Source: Ceraceosorus guamensis (lineage: Eukaryota; Basidiomycota; Exobasidiomycetes; Ceraceosorales; Ceraceosoraceae). From it: 62,891 nt of DNA. The notes beneath the pieces are model-generated. The model saw only the letters and a program-made list of their open reading frames with translations, ran no database searches and was not told where the DNA came from. Shown here in pieces: positions 35,130-46,234 of the stretch (positions within the stretch are counted from its first letter, which is position 1; every line of letters begins with the position of its first letter). The stretch is taken from positions 1-62,891 of the forward strand of contig NW_020290084.1 in NCBI RefSeq assembly GCF_003144195.1, written 5' to 3'. A program made the position numbers and the translations under genes.

Positions 35130-36420
35130 CATGTTACATAGCCGAGTGAAGCAGAGGTATTCATGTTGTTCAGGACACACAACACCACCATGAGATTGTC
35201 CAAGTGACGCGCCAGACTCGTGGTTGGACCTTGTGAGCTCCGCGATGGCGCATGAGTCTTTTGATGCATGACAACGGCCAGCTGAAGGGGCGCATGGCAC
35301 TCTGCATGCCATCTGCACAGTCACAAGCGCGGCCAATCACGCATTGCCGCGCTGAACCGCTTGTCCTGTCATTTGTGCTTGAGTCGACGCTGCGCCTGCA
35401 GGACAATGATGAGGGAGGGGAAGGGCCTTGGTGGGTGGTCAGCATGCTTGCCAGGCGCTACCACCTCTTGTTGCCATGCAGCCCTATGGTAGGTTATGCC
35501 TGAAGGTGGCTATTCAGCCCAAGCTGGACTCTGCATGGTCTTTGCGAATCCTCTATACAGTCACACCGGTTTTGGACACCCTCAGAGGCGTCCAGGATGC
35601 TTCTTGCTGCTCCATGTGAGCTGGCAGGGAAGATGGGCTTGCTCTGGGCAAGTGATGCATTGTACAAGGCTCCAATGGGTGGAGTTGCAGAAGCTGGTCA
35701 CAATCTTCCATTTGAGCCATGTGCAAGTGGCTCTGACGCTCACAGACCATGGAGAGTCTGTTGCAGTCTTGTCAGGGCCTAACAAGACCAGGCAAGCGGC
35801 GGGCACGCCACCTTGGTCCTCAAATTTGTTCAAAATGGTTCAAGCACCGTCTTGTGTAATGCTGTTTGGGATCTTGTAGCATCTGCTGCGCCAACAGATG
35901 CTCTAGCTTGCTGCACAAAGCACAGACAGGGCTTGATCCTTGGCGCAGCATGGTCATGGTCCAATGGCGCGATTTCCCTCGTCATCCAGTTGCACTGCGC
36001 CCATGTTGGACCTTTCAATCTGTTGCAAGTGATGCATGACTGGCCCCCTCACTGAACACCAGGCTTGCAAATGTCCTAAAAACTCCCAGCAGCCAGGCTT
36101 GCAACGCTCACCTGAAACTCTTTGCTATGCTCGCCCGATGCAGAACCCGAAAGTGTCTGCATCCCCGTCTCAGCGGGATCAAGAACGCCAATTTCAGACC
36201 TCAATCCTGTGGTGGCATACGAGAAGCTGATGCCTCTTCCCTCGTCTTGCTGTCAAGTGACCATACCGAGGCGCCGCGGTGGCACTACTTGGCGCATGGC
36301 AAATTGCCACGTGGCGCAGATCAGACACCGAAGGCTGACCACCCTCTGACCTATGGCAGGGGCGCTTCTCCCCTAGCGGAGGGTGGCTATTTGCAGCAAT
36401 TTGTTGGTTCCTGCATGCGA
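35130..36420. other. CpG-poor, TpG/CpA-rich block, possible relic of an old repeat
   Basis: By eye this block has roughly one CG per 40-50 bp over much of its length, while flanking genes show about one per 12-15 bp. TG and CA dinucleotides are plentiful (TTGCATGCCA, CATGGTCATGGTCC and similar). This bias is what cytosine methylation followed by deamination leaves in silenced repeats. I see no terminal repeats or recognisable element protein, so family and age are unknown. Confidence 0.35.
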
Positions 36421-36886
36421 CGGAAGTAGCAGGTGAGACAGGGGCTGAGTGTGTGATGTGAAGGAAGCAATTTGAGAGGAGATGAGGTGATGATGTGTTG
36501 CATGCATCTGTTCCCCTTTGCATGAGACCTGGCACAATTATGCAGTGCTGGATGTATAAATTGACCTTGTGATGCAACCTGCAACTTCCGTCTTGACCAC
36601 CACCACATCCAACCCACCCACCCTACCAAGGCAAGCCAGGACCTCTGCTGCTCGAGCTCCAAAAACCAAGCAATTCTCGCGATTACAAGCCTTCTAAATC
36701 GTTCGCCTGGCACGACGCGCACTCTGGGCAGCGGCGGGTCGACTTTTTGGAGGCTCCCATGTGAGTGTCACATGCGATGAGTGTCTAGCAGCTGAGAGAA
36801 GTGCCACCCTTGGAAAGAAAGGGAGAAAGAGGATGACAGCACGACGCGTCAAGCTCAGGTGCGCCCTGCTGCTCTTGCTCTTGCGC

Positions 36887-36891
<5 letters not shown>

Positions 36892-36922
<31 letters not shown>
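36892..36922. repeat. Poly-C run of 31 nt
   Basis: A pure C tract on the + strand, followed by ACCAGCC, lies about 540 bp upstream of the C2H2 zinc-finger gene. It could be the pyrimidine tract of a 5' UTR intron, or an unstable homopolymer whose assembled length is unreliable. Confidence 0.9.
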
Positions 36923-37458
36923 ACCAGCCCATCCATCGCCGCCGTGCTCTCGCTGACTGCGCCCGCCTGAGCGAGCTGCTGCTGGCGGTCAAGAGCTAAT
37001 CTCGCTGCATGATGAGCAGGCAGCAGAAAGCGACGCGCCTATTGCGCGTGTGACGTGATTTGAAGAGAAAAGAGCCTTTTTTGAATGTTGTGTGTGTCTC
37101 ATCAAATGCCTCGGCTTGGGATGCATCTCGCTGGTGTGATTGGTGGTTTCTTCTCGTCCATCGCGTGCCTCTCTGCAATGGCAGATGCGATGCGACTGCT
37201 TGGCATCAGCTGCTTCCACATCACTTGTTTCGCTGCTGATTCACACCCTCTCTGCTCCTCGACCACCCCCTTGCGTCACCTTTACCACCTTCACAGCGAG
37301 GACTGCCATGCGGTAAGGCCTCGCCTGGTATCTAGCAGCCTATTGGTGCTTCTCGCTGGGCTGTAGTGCCGCGCGCGCGCTGGCAGAGAGCGCGCAACAC
37401 ACGCTTGCCAATCCCAGTCCACCACAACCCCACTCGCTGTTCAGGAAAGGCCCATGCT

Positions 37459-40400
37459 ATGCCGCCTTTCGGCGAGGCAGGTCCATCCCGAGCAACCTCA
37501 CATGCTGCGAGCCATGACAGCACAGCATCCTCCTTCACCAGCAGCTTCAGGAAACCATCGAGCGGCAATCGTCTAGTCGTGGAGGTCGAGACTCGCAGCA
37601 ACACACCCACCAGTTCCAAAAGCTCGACTGGCTCATCATCCTCTGCGGGCAGAGCAGCCCCTGCTGGCCCCGCGAATGCTGCCAGTGCCTATGTTTCTCG
37701 TAATGCTCAACGCGACGACTCGAGCTCTTCCTCTGCCAAGCGACCCTCTTCCTTGAAGAGCTACTTTATCTCAGCCGCCAGCACATCGTCTCCCAAGTCT
37801 CCTGCACCAGCAGCGGTCACGAAGAGGCAGACCAGCGACTTGGCCGTCATTGTCGCTTCGCCGCCGAGACGCGACTCGCACAATAGTCCCTTACCCCCTG
37901 CCTCGGGCATCATCAGCTCAGCATCACCCATCAAGCCGAACGCTGCCAGGATCGGTGCGCCGAGCTCGTCATCCTTGCGCAATCCTACTCGGGGTAACCA
38001 CGGACAATTCACCTCGAGGCCTGCGAGCGCCAGTTCCGAGGGCAACAATGACACCCAAGCAACATCAAAGTTCCAGCAAGCGCGATTGCGACAGGCAGGA
38101 TCGTCTTCGCCGTCTCCTGCTGCTGCTGCTGGCCGACATAAACCTCTTGTCATCGAGAAGAAGCAGCCAGCGGGCCTCTCCAGACACTTGCTGCCTCCGA
38201 AGCCTCGCTCGTCGTTGCTCTCCCCAGTCACGCCTACCGCTCGCAAGGCATCCAAGCCTCAGCCTGCGAAAAGTCTGCTCGAGGAAGCCAAGGCGCGCGC
38301 CGCAAAGAGGCAGGAATACACCAAGGCCAGAACTGCAGGTCGCACCTCTGCCGACTATGTGCCTCCGCCCGCCGCCGAGCTGCCCAGGAGCGAATTTGGA
38401 GCAGAGGCACGGATTTGGGGCAGCCCGTTCAGGGAACCTAGAGCTGGCAATTCGGGACATCATCGAGGGACTAGGCTGCTGCGCTGCCAGTGGGATGTGG
38501 ACCGGTCCACCCATTTCGAGCACAATCATGTGCAATGCGGCAAGACGTTTAGCACGGCCGAGGCCCTCATACGGGTGAGTGGAGCTGTCTGACGGGTGCT
38601 TGCACCCCGCGATGTGACTGCCAGACGCTCTCATGACGGCTGCGGGAGGCCCTTTGTCGTAGCATGTATGCGGATCCGCGCGACTCTTTGCTCACCTGCT
38701 GCATCTGCCTTGCTCACCTCATAGCATGTCTGCAGGGCGCACATAGACCTCGTGCCGCTGCCGCCTGGAGAGGTGAAGATGAGGTGAGCATCGTCCGTCG
38801 ACTGCGCACAACGTGACTGTGCAGCTTGACACTAATCACACACACCATAACCCGTTGCGGATTGCGCAGCTGCCAATGGAAAGGATGCGCCAATAGAAGA
38901 TTTGACAAGACGACTCTCAAAAGGCAGCATCTATGTGGCCACCTTGCAGCTGCTGCTTTCGAGTGCCCCTTCAAAGAGTGCCGATTGTCGAACGGCGTGG
39001 AGCTGACCGATTACAAAGCCCAAGACCGTGAGTGGCTGGCACGCGATTCGCGTTGCTATCTTGCAGCTTGGAGCGCTGCTGAGTCCAACGTGCCGTCATC
39101 CTCAGAGCACATTCGTCTGGAACATCAGGATTTTCGTGATGACTCGGAGCTCAGGCCGCTCCTGTGGGGTGAGAACGTCTTGGCGCCAATTGCTCGCGTC
39201 GGTGCTGGCTTCTGACACGTACGTTGGGCGGATTTTGCCTCTCAGTCGTACATCTGCCAGGAAGCGCAGCTTTGGAGCAACACAAGAAGAAGCTGCGAGC
39301 CATTGCTGCGTGCATCAAGAACCTTCCGAGTCCAACGCCTTGGTGGAAAGCTGAAATGTGAGTGGTCGAAGAAGGAGAAGAAGAAGAAGAAGCAGCCGCA
39401 GCAGCAGCCATCGCAGAAGCAAGACTCACGATTTGTGAGCGCATACACTCCCGCAGTGCAATACCACTGAGCTCCGAGCCTGCATCCAAGCCTGCGCCCA
39501 AAGTCGATGACACGCTGCAATCGCTCTCGATGGAGACCGGCAACGTCAAGACGCTGGCCACTCAAGCATCAGCGGTTCTGCCAGCGACGCAAGTCGACGA
39601 ATCGTCTGAGCCGCCTGGTCCTAGACCATGGAACAGGTTAATTCCGCAGCTCGCAAGGGTGGAACCTCCAGCAATACGCTTACCTTTGGACCTTCCCGGC
39701 AGTGTCAAATTGGAAGCTGTGGAGATCGACGTGGCTCCCAAAGCCAAAAGGCTGATTTATCATGACTGGCACCCTCGAAGGCAGATCCTCGACTTTGTCG
39801 ACTTGGGAGGCGACGCCTCGCTGAACGAGGACGATCTGCGAGACCTGCAGTCCAGCATTAGGAGCCCACCGGCTCGCGCATCAGGACCTGCCGTTGATGA
39901 AGGCCACAGAGCCTGGGCCACGAAAGCGGAGATTATAGAGTTCCGCAACGCTGTGGCGGCTGGGCGCAATCCGGATACGGCGTCGCTCAATATTCGACCT
40001 CACGCGAGGAACGCGCTCAACATGACGATGGGCAAAGCGACGGAGTCCGGCAGTGAGACCGAGGAGTCCCCATCGGCGAGCATTCAGCCCAAGCCCGCTG
40101 CTGCCGCCGCATCGGTGCGCCAGCGAAGGGGGCCTGTCCTGCCTGCTCCTCCTTCCGGAATCACGTCAAGACAATCTCGCAAGCGAAGATGGCAGGCTGA
40201 GGAGCAAGACAGGGAAGAAGTCGCGCGCTCTCCACCTACGACCAACGTGAGCAATTCCGAGCACGAAAAGGAGTCTCAAGCTGCTGCCAAGGAGAGTTCC
40301 CAGTCGGTGATCGTCATACCCAGCAGCGACCACGATGCTGCACCTGGCCTTTCGGCGGTGGAGCGGCCCTCGACGGCTGATGTCCCTGCCAGGCATGCTG

Positions 40401-41305
40401 CCGAGCCTTCTGCCACAGCCGCCATGGAACACGTCACATTAAGGGTGCCAGACGCTCATCCCGGCGCTCAGCCTGTGATCGACCAAGCATCAGGCCAAGC
40501 AAGCTTGGCGGATAGCAAGGGCAGACAAAGGCAGCGGAGTGCGACATTTGAGCTGAACGCAGCGGATGGTGTGCCCTCGCATGCACATTTGTCCGCCGCC
40601 GTTACAAACGGCTCTACTCTGCTTCCAGAACAACCTCGCGAAACATCCGCAGCCTCGCATGCCCCCTCAATTTCAACGTCTGCGCCCGTCAACACCACGC
40701 GCGAGGGTTCCGTGGCTTCTCTCGCCTCATCTGCGCCAGCACCACTTTTGCCTTTGAAACGATCTGCGCCGTCCCCTCTACCATCAGATGCCGTCTTCAT
40801 CGAGTTCTCCGATAGCAGTGAAGACGAGTACGATCGGGATGGACGTCCCGTCATGCCTCTGGCGCCGCAAAGACTGCCAAGTCAGAGCAATGGTCGTCTG
40901 ACACAGGCTAGCCGCCTAAGCAGTTCCGAGCTGCACGCGAAGCCCCTTGCTGTGGCTGGCAGCAAAGAAGCTCCTTTCTCGCTGGACGACGACGCATCCA
41001 ACTCTTCGTCTTCTACGCTCCTGGCCAGCCCTCTGCACCTCTTCAAGCGACCTCGCACCAGTGCAGATCAGCCATCAAGGACGGGCCAGCCTACGCCTCG
41101 ACCGCACGTCAGCTCTTTCATCGGACATTCTGGAACGATTAGCGACAGCGCTTTGGATGCAGAGAAACCTGCTAGTCAGCCCAGACCTTCTGCTCCACCG
41201 ACTGGAGGGAGGCATGCTCTCGGTCAGGGCAGAAGGGAACCTCGTCAATACATGCCGAACCCCATCGAAGTCCTGCAGCAGGCACAAAGGGCAAAGGAGT
41301 CATAG
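37459..41305 (+). CDS. C2H2 zinc-finger protein with PacC/GLI-like fingers
   Basis: Six exons (37459-38574, 38725-38783, 38870-39027, 39106-39168, 39246-39357, 39457-41305) give 1118 aa. A long Ser/Ala/Pro-rich N-terminal third precedes a finger block at about aa 355-450. Finger 1 has CQW, a roughly 15-residue insert, then CGKTFSTAEALIRHVCRAH. Finger 2 is CQWKGCANRRFDKTTLKRQHLCGH. Finger 3 is CPFKEC, a longer loop, then HIRLEH. The paired CQW starts and H-x4-H ends recall the interlocking fingers of PacC/Rim101 and GLI proteins, so sequence-specific DNA binding in the nucleus is likely. The C-terminal 600 residues are disordered with basic patches (RKRRW) and VFIEFSDSSEDEYD, which looks like a SUMO-interaction motif. 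The start is the first ATG in frame. It is not a clear PacC orthologue. Confidence 0.75.
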
Positions 41306-41456
41306 AGGCGGAGCGGCATCGATCTTCACATTGAGGCGCGGCTAGATGAAACGCGCAAAGAAGATGTCTGAACGAAGAAAGCAGGGCAGGGCAGAGTGCG
41401 GGAGGGAGAGATAAACCGGCAACGAATCGTAGGGTGCCGACTGCGCGCTCAAAACG

Positions 41457-42798
41457 CTAGAGCGAGTGCTGTTTGAGCTGCGCAAGAATCGGCACAGAAG
41501 GCGGCGCGCACTTTAGCTAAAGGTAGCGCAAATCATCAGCACAATCAACCACTTACTTCGTCCCACAATGCCTGAGCTTCATCGAAACCAGCAATGTCAT
41601 TGTACCAGTAGTGCCAGCCATCGGTGACTGTGAACTGGGTGATGCCGTTCGCAGCGGAAGGAGATGAGGAAGAGCCACGTGGACCAGCGCACTGATACGT
41701 CGACTTTGTGACTGTGACATTTAGCCCGGGCAATTGCTCTACCAAGGGGCTGTCGCACTGAAGAATGTCGCTCCAGACGTTCAGAGCGGTGGGCACGGAG
41801 TAGCCCCATTCTGTGCAGAGAAAAGCGGGGGGGCCCAGAGCGCACGATAAGCTGGAGCACAGTGCTGCTTTGGGGACGAAGCGGGGGCCCCCTACATGCG
41901 TGCTTGCACTCACGTGGATTGTCGTTGCCGTTCCAAGGATCAATGTCGTCGTTTGTGCCGTGAATCGAGACGATGGCGACGTTGTGACTAGGTCTGCAAG
42001 CTTTCTCGCCTTGCCTATGCGGTTGCTGCAAGTCCGGTCTCGCTGGCCCTGCCCTGATGCCGTTTGCGGGCGAGACGGCGGCGAACCTGTTGGAAGCGTG
42101 GGGATCGCAAGCCAAAGCGGTGGACATTCTAGCTCCGCAACTGTGTCCAAAGGAGTAGGAGAGCTTCTTGTCCACGCAAAAGCTGGATTGAGCGTGATCG
42201 AGCACTTGGAGCAGGTAGGCCATGTCTTCTGTGCTGCCGGGATACGTCGTGTTGATGATGGAGGGAACGTAGGGAACGGTCCAGCCCCAACCTTCCCAAG
42301 GGGAATGCTCCGTGATCTCGAACTCTACACCTCCCCTAGGAGACAGCAGGACGATGCCTTCCCTATCGGCCAGCGCTTCCAGGTGCGAGTCGTCGATGAT
42401 CTGCTGTGGATTGCCTTGTGTGGGATGCAGAGTCTGATTGGGGTTGCATTAAAGGATTCACGTTTCTTGAGCGCAACTGTCCTCTAGTAACGCCTCGCTC
42501 GCCGCCACATCAAGTCTTTACTCACAAGGAGCGTGGGCAATTTGCGCGAACCATCGTACGACTTGGGCAGGTAGACTAGATGAGTCCTATCCACCATGCT
42601 TTTGGAGCTCGTGTTGAAGCTTCTGAGCGTAATGTTCTGGTAGCCCTGCAATCCTTGCGCAATCGCAGCGTCGCACGCATCGCTTTCATGTCCGAACCAC
42701 TTCAGGCTCGAGCTGAGCAGCGGTGAGTTGAGGCTCGCATCTCCCAACAAGGCCGTGTAGCCAGTGAGGGCTGCGCTGAGTATGTCCTGTATGCGCAT
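41457..42798 (-). CDS. PHB depolymerase/feruloyl esterase-type alpha/beta hydrolase (CE1-like)
   Basis: Four exons (42798-42526, 42433-41914, 41810-41557, 41477-41457) give 355 aa. The last 21-nt exon (LKQHSL and stop) follows a GTAAGT donor at 41556 and replaces a weaker read-through end. The protein belongs to the esterase group that includes polyhydroxybutyrate depolymerases, feruloyl and acetylxylan esterases. Evidence: RTHLVYLPKSYDGSRKLPTLL, nucleophile elbow GHSCGARM (Ser), IVSIHGTNDDIDPWNG (likely acid Asp), WGYSVPTALNVW, and TVTDGWHYWYN with the likely catalytic His. Cysteines at CVDK, ACDP, LQCD and YQCAG suit a secreted, disulphide-bonded enzyme. The N-terminus (MRIQDILSAALTGYTALLG) is only weakly hydrophobic, so secretion is not certain. 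The substrate is not readable from sequence. It is convergent with the zinc-finger gene, 151 bp apart. Confidence 0.85.
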
Positions 42799-45700
42799 CG
42801 CGTATCGTCTTGATCTTGAGAGTGTGTTTGCTTTTCTTCTTTTGGGAGATGCTGGTGGAGAAGAAGCAAGAGGCTCGATAGATTGCTATGACTCTTGATT
42901 GGTGATGCGACACCCACGACCGTCCACACTACTCGCAACTCTGCACAGTCAGAGTCTCGAGTCGACTCAACGGTCCTTCGGTCCCATGTCCGCTCGATCG
43001 AGCGCTGCCCCGCCGATACGGTGCTGCTGTACCTGTTCACAATCATCGGGCAAGGTACCGGTACGTGGAAATCCCGGTCAGGCGCTTGTTCGGCACGCAC
43101 GCGCGCTCCGCTCTTGATTGCGCTAGCGAGCCAGCCGAAGCGCCGACACGCCGAAGATTTGATTCAAATCTTCATCTGAATTTGAATCAAGAATGAAGCT
43201 GAGCAGCTTTGTACAGAGTGCTCACGTGACCATGACCTTGAACATTGGGTTGAATGAGTGGTGAGTCATTCTTGATTCAAAATTGAAGATCCATACAATA
43301 GCTAGCTCCCTTGCGCCGCCTAGCAATTCAAAGAACTCGACAACGGCTCGATTCCTCAGCCGACAAAAAAATGTCTCGACACATTTCAGATTTCCAGTCA
43401 TCGTCAAGGTTTGTCAATAGCAGGCGGATGCTTGCGTCTTGATCAAGTCATGCAGCCGGCTGGCTATTCGTGAAAGACGACTCGTCTCGTGGCTCTCTAG
43501 CTGTAGGCGGACGCATCACCTATGCCCGGCGCGTATAGCGAGCGGCACACCAGGAGTTATACTCACGACTTACGCTCTGAGCTGTGCGGGGCTTTGTGCT
43601 CTGCGCGACGTGCTATTATCAGCAGAAGCATGCGGGGCGTGAAGAACGAAGCGGTTCAGCACAGCTAGAGGCGGTCGAAGGCGCTAGGTTCACAGGTACC
43701 ACCATGTATAGGGCAAGCATACGCGCAGCTACGTCTGATCGAAAGCGGAACGCGGGGAGCATCACTCAAGAACTGCAGCTGATGGACGCGTATACGCGTG
43801 CATGCGCATTCAGGATTTCTATTATTCACGATTCACGATTTCAATTCATGATTTGATGCTGCGTGGATGCTTCATCAGGAACGCGGCGTGTCCTGCGTCG
43901 GCGAGCGTCGGAATAAGGTGAAATTAAGGGCCAAAGTCAGCAAGAGTCACGAGTCTTGAGGAGTGTAGCGTGAGCGCGTCTCTGCAGGAATTAAGGAGGG
44001 TCAAGGGAAAGGTGGGAAGAAATTTACACGCAAAGCCCGTGATCCTGCCCTCTGCTATTCTCGCGCTCATAACTCATCAGCTGCTGCATATAGGCCCTCG
44101 CGACTGGCGTGTGAGTGAGCCCGTTCGTAAGCGCTGCAGGCGTACATCGAGGCGAACGCGGATCCTCAGAAAGACCTTCGGGCACTCGAGCTGCAGCTAG
44201 GCTCCTTCAGGATCGTCGTGCGACCCTACAGCACAATAATCGCATGTATGCGCATCATGCGGGGTTCTAAAACATGTTGCGCTGATCAACAAGGTGCTGC
44301 TGCTGCTGCTGCTGCTGCTTGCTTGCATGGTCGCCGCTGAGAGGCCCGCTTGTAGGAGACCGATGAAGTGACCGCGCGGGAACGCCGTGCGTTTGCCTGC
44401 TTCTCGGTGAATTGGTCCCTGCTGATGCGTCTGTGTATATAGCTGCTGCGCACGCCCCGGGACACGAAGCCACTCACTCGCAGCGTGGCGCTGTGTTTTG
44501 GATTGCGTGTTGCCCGGTCTCGATGACTGCTGATGAGTGTGAGTCCGAGTGCTTCCCGTATCGCTCGTTCGCTCGCCCTCAGCATGGAACATCCGTGTGC
44601 TGGTCGATAGATGCTTCTTGACTCCCACTCGTGACTGCGAGTACTATATATACACACCATCAAGGGAGGAACATAAAAAATCACAGAACGAGCGAAGTGA
44701 GGGATTCATTTCGACTCTTCTGGTACTCACGACTCAAAACTGCATGACTGCGCCCAATTCAAATTGGAAAGACTGAATTGCTTAATTGGTCTGCGCAAGC
44801 GCGCTACAGTCAGTCTTGAGTGAGTATATACGCGGTAGCACCGTGCGCGCGCGCGCGTGCGGGGGTTTATGGGCTCCCCGCGCTCGCGCAATTGCTCTTC
44901 TCTTAATTCTTCTCTCAAGTGCCGCGCGCGGGAGAAACTTATCATTGAGTCGCCGTGTGCGCTGCCTGCTGAATTCCTGTCAGCATGCATGCGGGCGCGC
45001 GCGTGAGCGAGCGAGCGAGCACGCAGGACGTGACGTGGGCATCTGAAACTGATGGTGATCATCAGCAGCGCCGCCGACGTCTTTTGCTTGAACAATCTGA
45101 ATCGTGAATGTGAATCTTGAGTCACCGCGATGAACAGCCCTGACTTGACGGCCGCCACGAGACTCCTCTCACGCGGGCGATGCTGATCGATCGGTCGTAG
45201 TCACGTCACGAATGAGCGTCTTCGATCGAGCGTTCCATCTGCAGCAGCAGCAGCCATCAAGCACACTCAAGACTCTACAGCATATATGCAGCATCTACAG
45301 CACGGATCATCATTACCCTGCGAAAAAGTCAAACAGCTCTCGCCTCATCGCCGCTGTACGTTCGACCAGGCAGAACGTCGGCGACGACGGTAGTTGTTGT
45401 GCGAGCAACGGAGGCCAGGGCGCTCCCCATCAAATCCGCGGTACGCGTATAGGGCTCCGCTCCAGAGAAAGGCAGTCACAGTCACAACAATCACAACAGT
45501 CACAGTCACCGCACCGCTCGTACCGGTCTCGTGACTGCTAGAAGACTTTGCAAATTCGTGCCGCCAGGACTGGCAGTCTGAGCCAGTATACCGCCAGAGC
45601 GGATCCTATTCCGCTCCTTCATTCCGGGTCACCGCGTCACGCTCTCACAAAAGACGCCTCACCAGGCTTCTTGCACGAGCGCGAGGAGATCAAACCACCA

Positions 45701-45891
45701 CACTCACCTGCTCGACTCCAATCACGAGTGTCCTGCCTTTGCATCCGACGCCAAGCTCTGCTTGGGGGATCGTCGTCTGGAAGCCTCCACCACCTGCCCA
45801 TCTTTTACTGGCAAGCCTCGCTTTCTCTTCTGCCTCTTGCCTCCTCATCATCTCCGGCGTGCGCGCAAAGCAACGCGTTGCCGAAGCGCGC
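42799..45891. other. 3.1 kb gene-free divergent region rich in short repeated words
   Basis: No coding sequence is supported. It holds an inverted-repeat element at 43159-43281; GATTCACGATT-type words near 43826-43850; AGAGTCACGAGTCTTGAG near 43944; a GCT/GCA trinucleotide tract near 44294-44315; ACTCACGACTC near 44725; a GCGC-rich stretch near 44845-44860; ATCGTGAATGTGAATCTTGAGTCAC near 45099; and ACAGTCACAACAATCACAACAGTCACAGTCACC near 45478-45510. Pyrimidine-rich sequence at 45820-45860 precedes the zinc-cluster gene. Confidence 0.5.
43159..43281. repeat. Nested inverted repeats, MITE-like layout
   Basis: An 11-bp perfect palindromic pair, TTGATTCAAAT (43159-43169) and ATTTGAATCAA (43180-43190), has a 10-nt loop. 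Its right part is also one arm of a longer perfect 16-bp inverted pair, TTTGAATCAAGAATGA (43181-43196) and TCATTCTTGATTCAAA (43266-43281), with 69 nt between. No coding capacity and no clear target-site duplication is seen. Confidence 0.6.
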
Positions 45892-46182
45892 ATGTCGTCT
45901 CACCATCAGCCATTGCCTGCTGGCGGCGTATCTGCCTCTTCGGTTTCGGGATGGCCATCAGCTCATGCAGGGATCGAAAGCTCTCATCAGCAACCCAACG
46001 CATCTCGCGTCGATGTGGGCTCGAGCGATGCTGGCAGCAACTTGGCCGCATGGGAGAGACCTCGAGTTCGGGCTGAAGGGCCTGGAGGGCCAGAGGTGAA
46101 GCAGGGGGCTAGAATAGCGTGAGTGACCAGGCTTTGCGCGCATACATGGCCAGTCAGCCGTACCGGTGCTCATCCGATGGGA

Positions 46183-46234
<52 letters not shown>

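Larger units (their letters stand above)
34533..37458. other. 2.9 kb gene-poor region
   Basis: No confidently recognised gene lies here. From left to right: 34600-35060 has frames that may be exons of an unrecognised + strand gene (see findings). A T9 run lies near 34834. The sequence from about 35130 to 36420 is rich in TG/CA and poor in CG compared with the rest of the window. Ordinary composition with simple CACC stretches returns near 36590-36640. A C31 run sits at 36892-36922. The rest, to the zinc-finger gene start, holds nothing recognised. Confidence 0.5.

Noticed and set aside
43430-44200. Several 60-90 codon frames in the 3.1 kb gap
   Set aside because: They have no homology, run in different frames and overlap repeat words, so chance frames are the simpler explanation.
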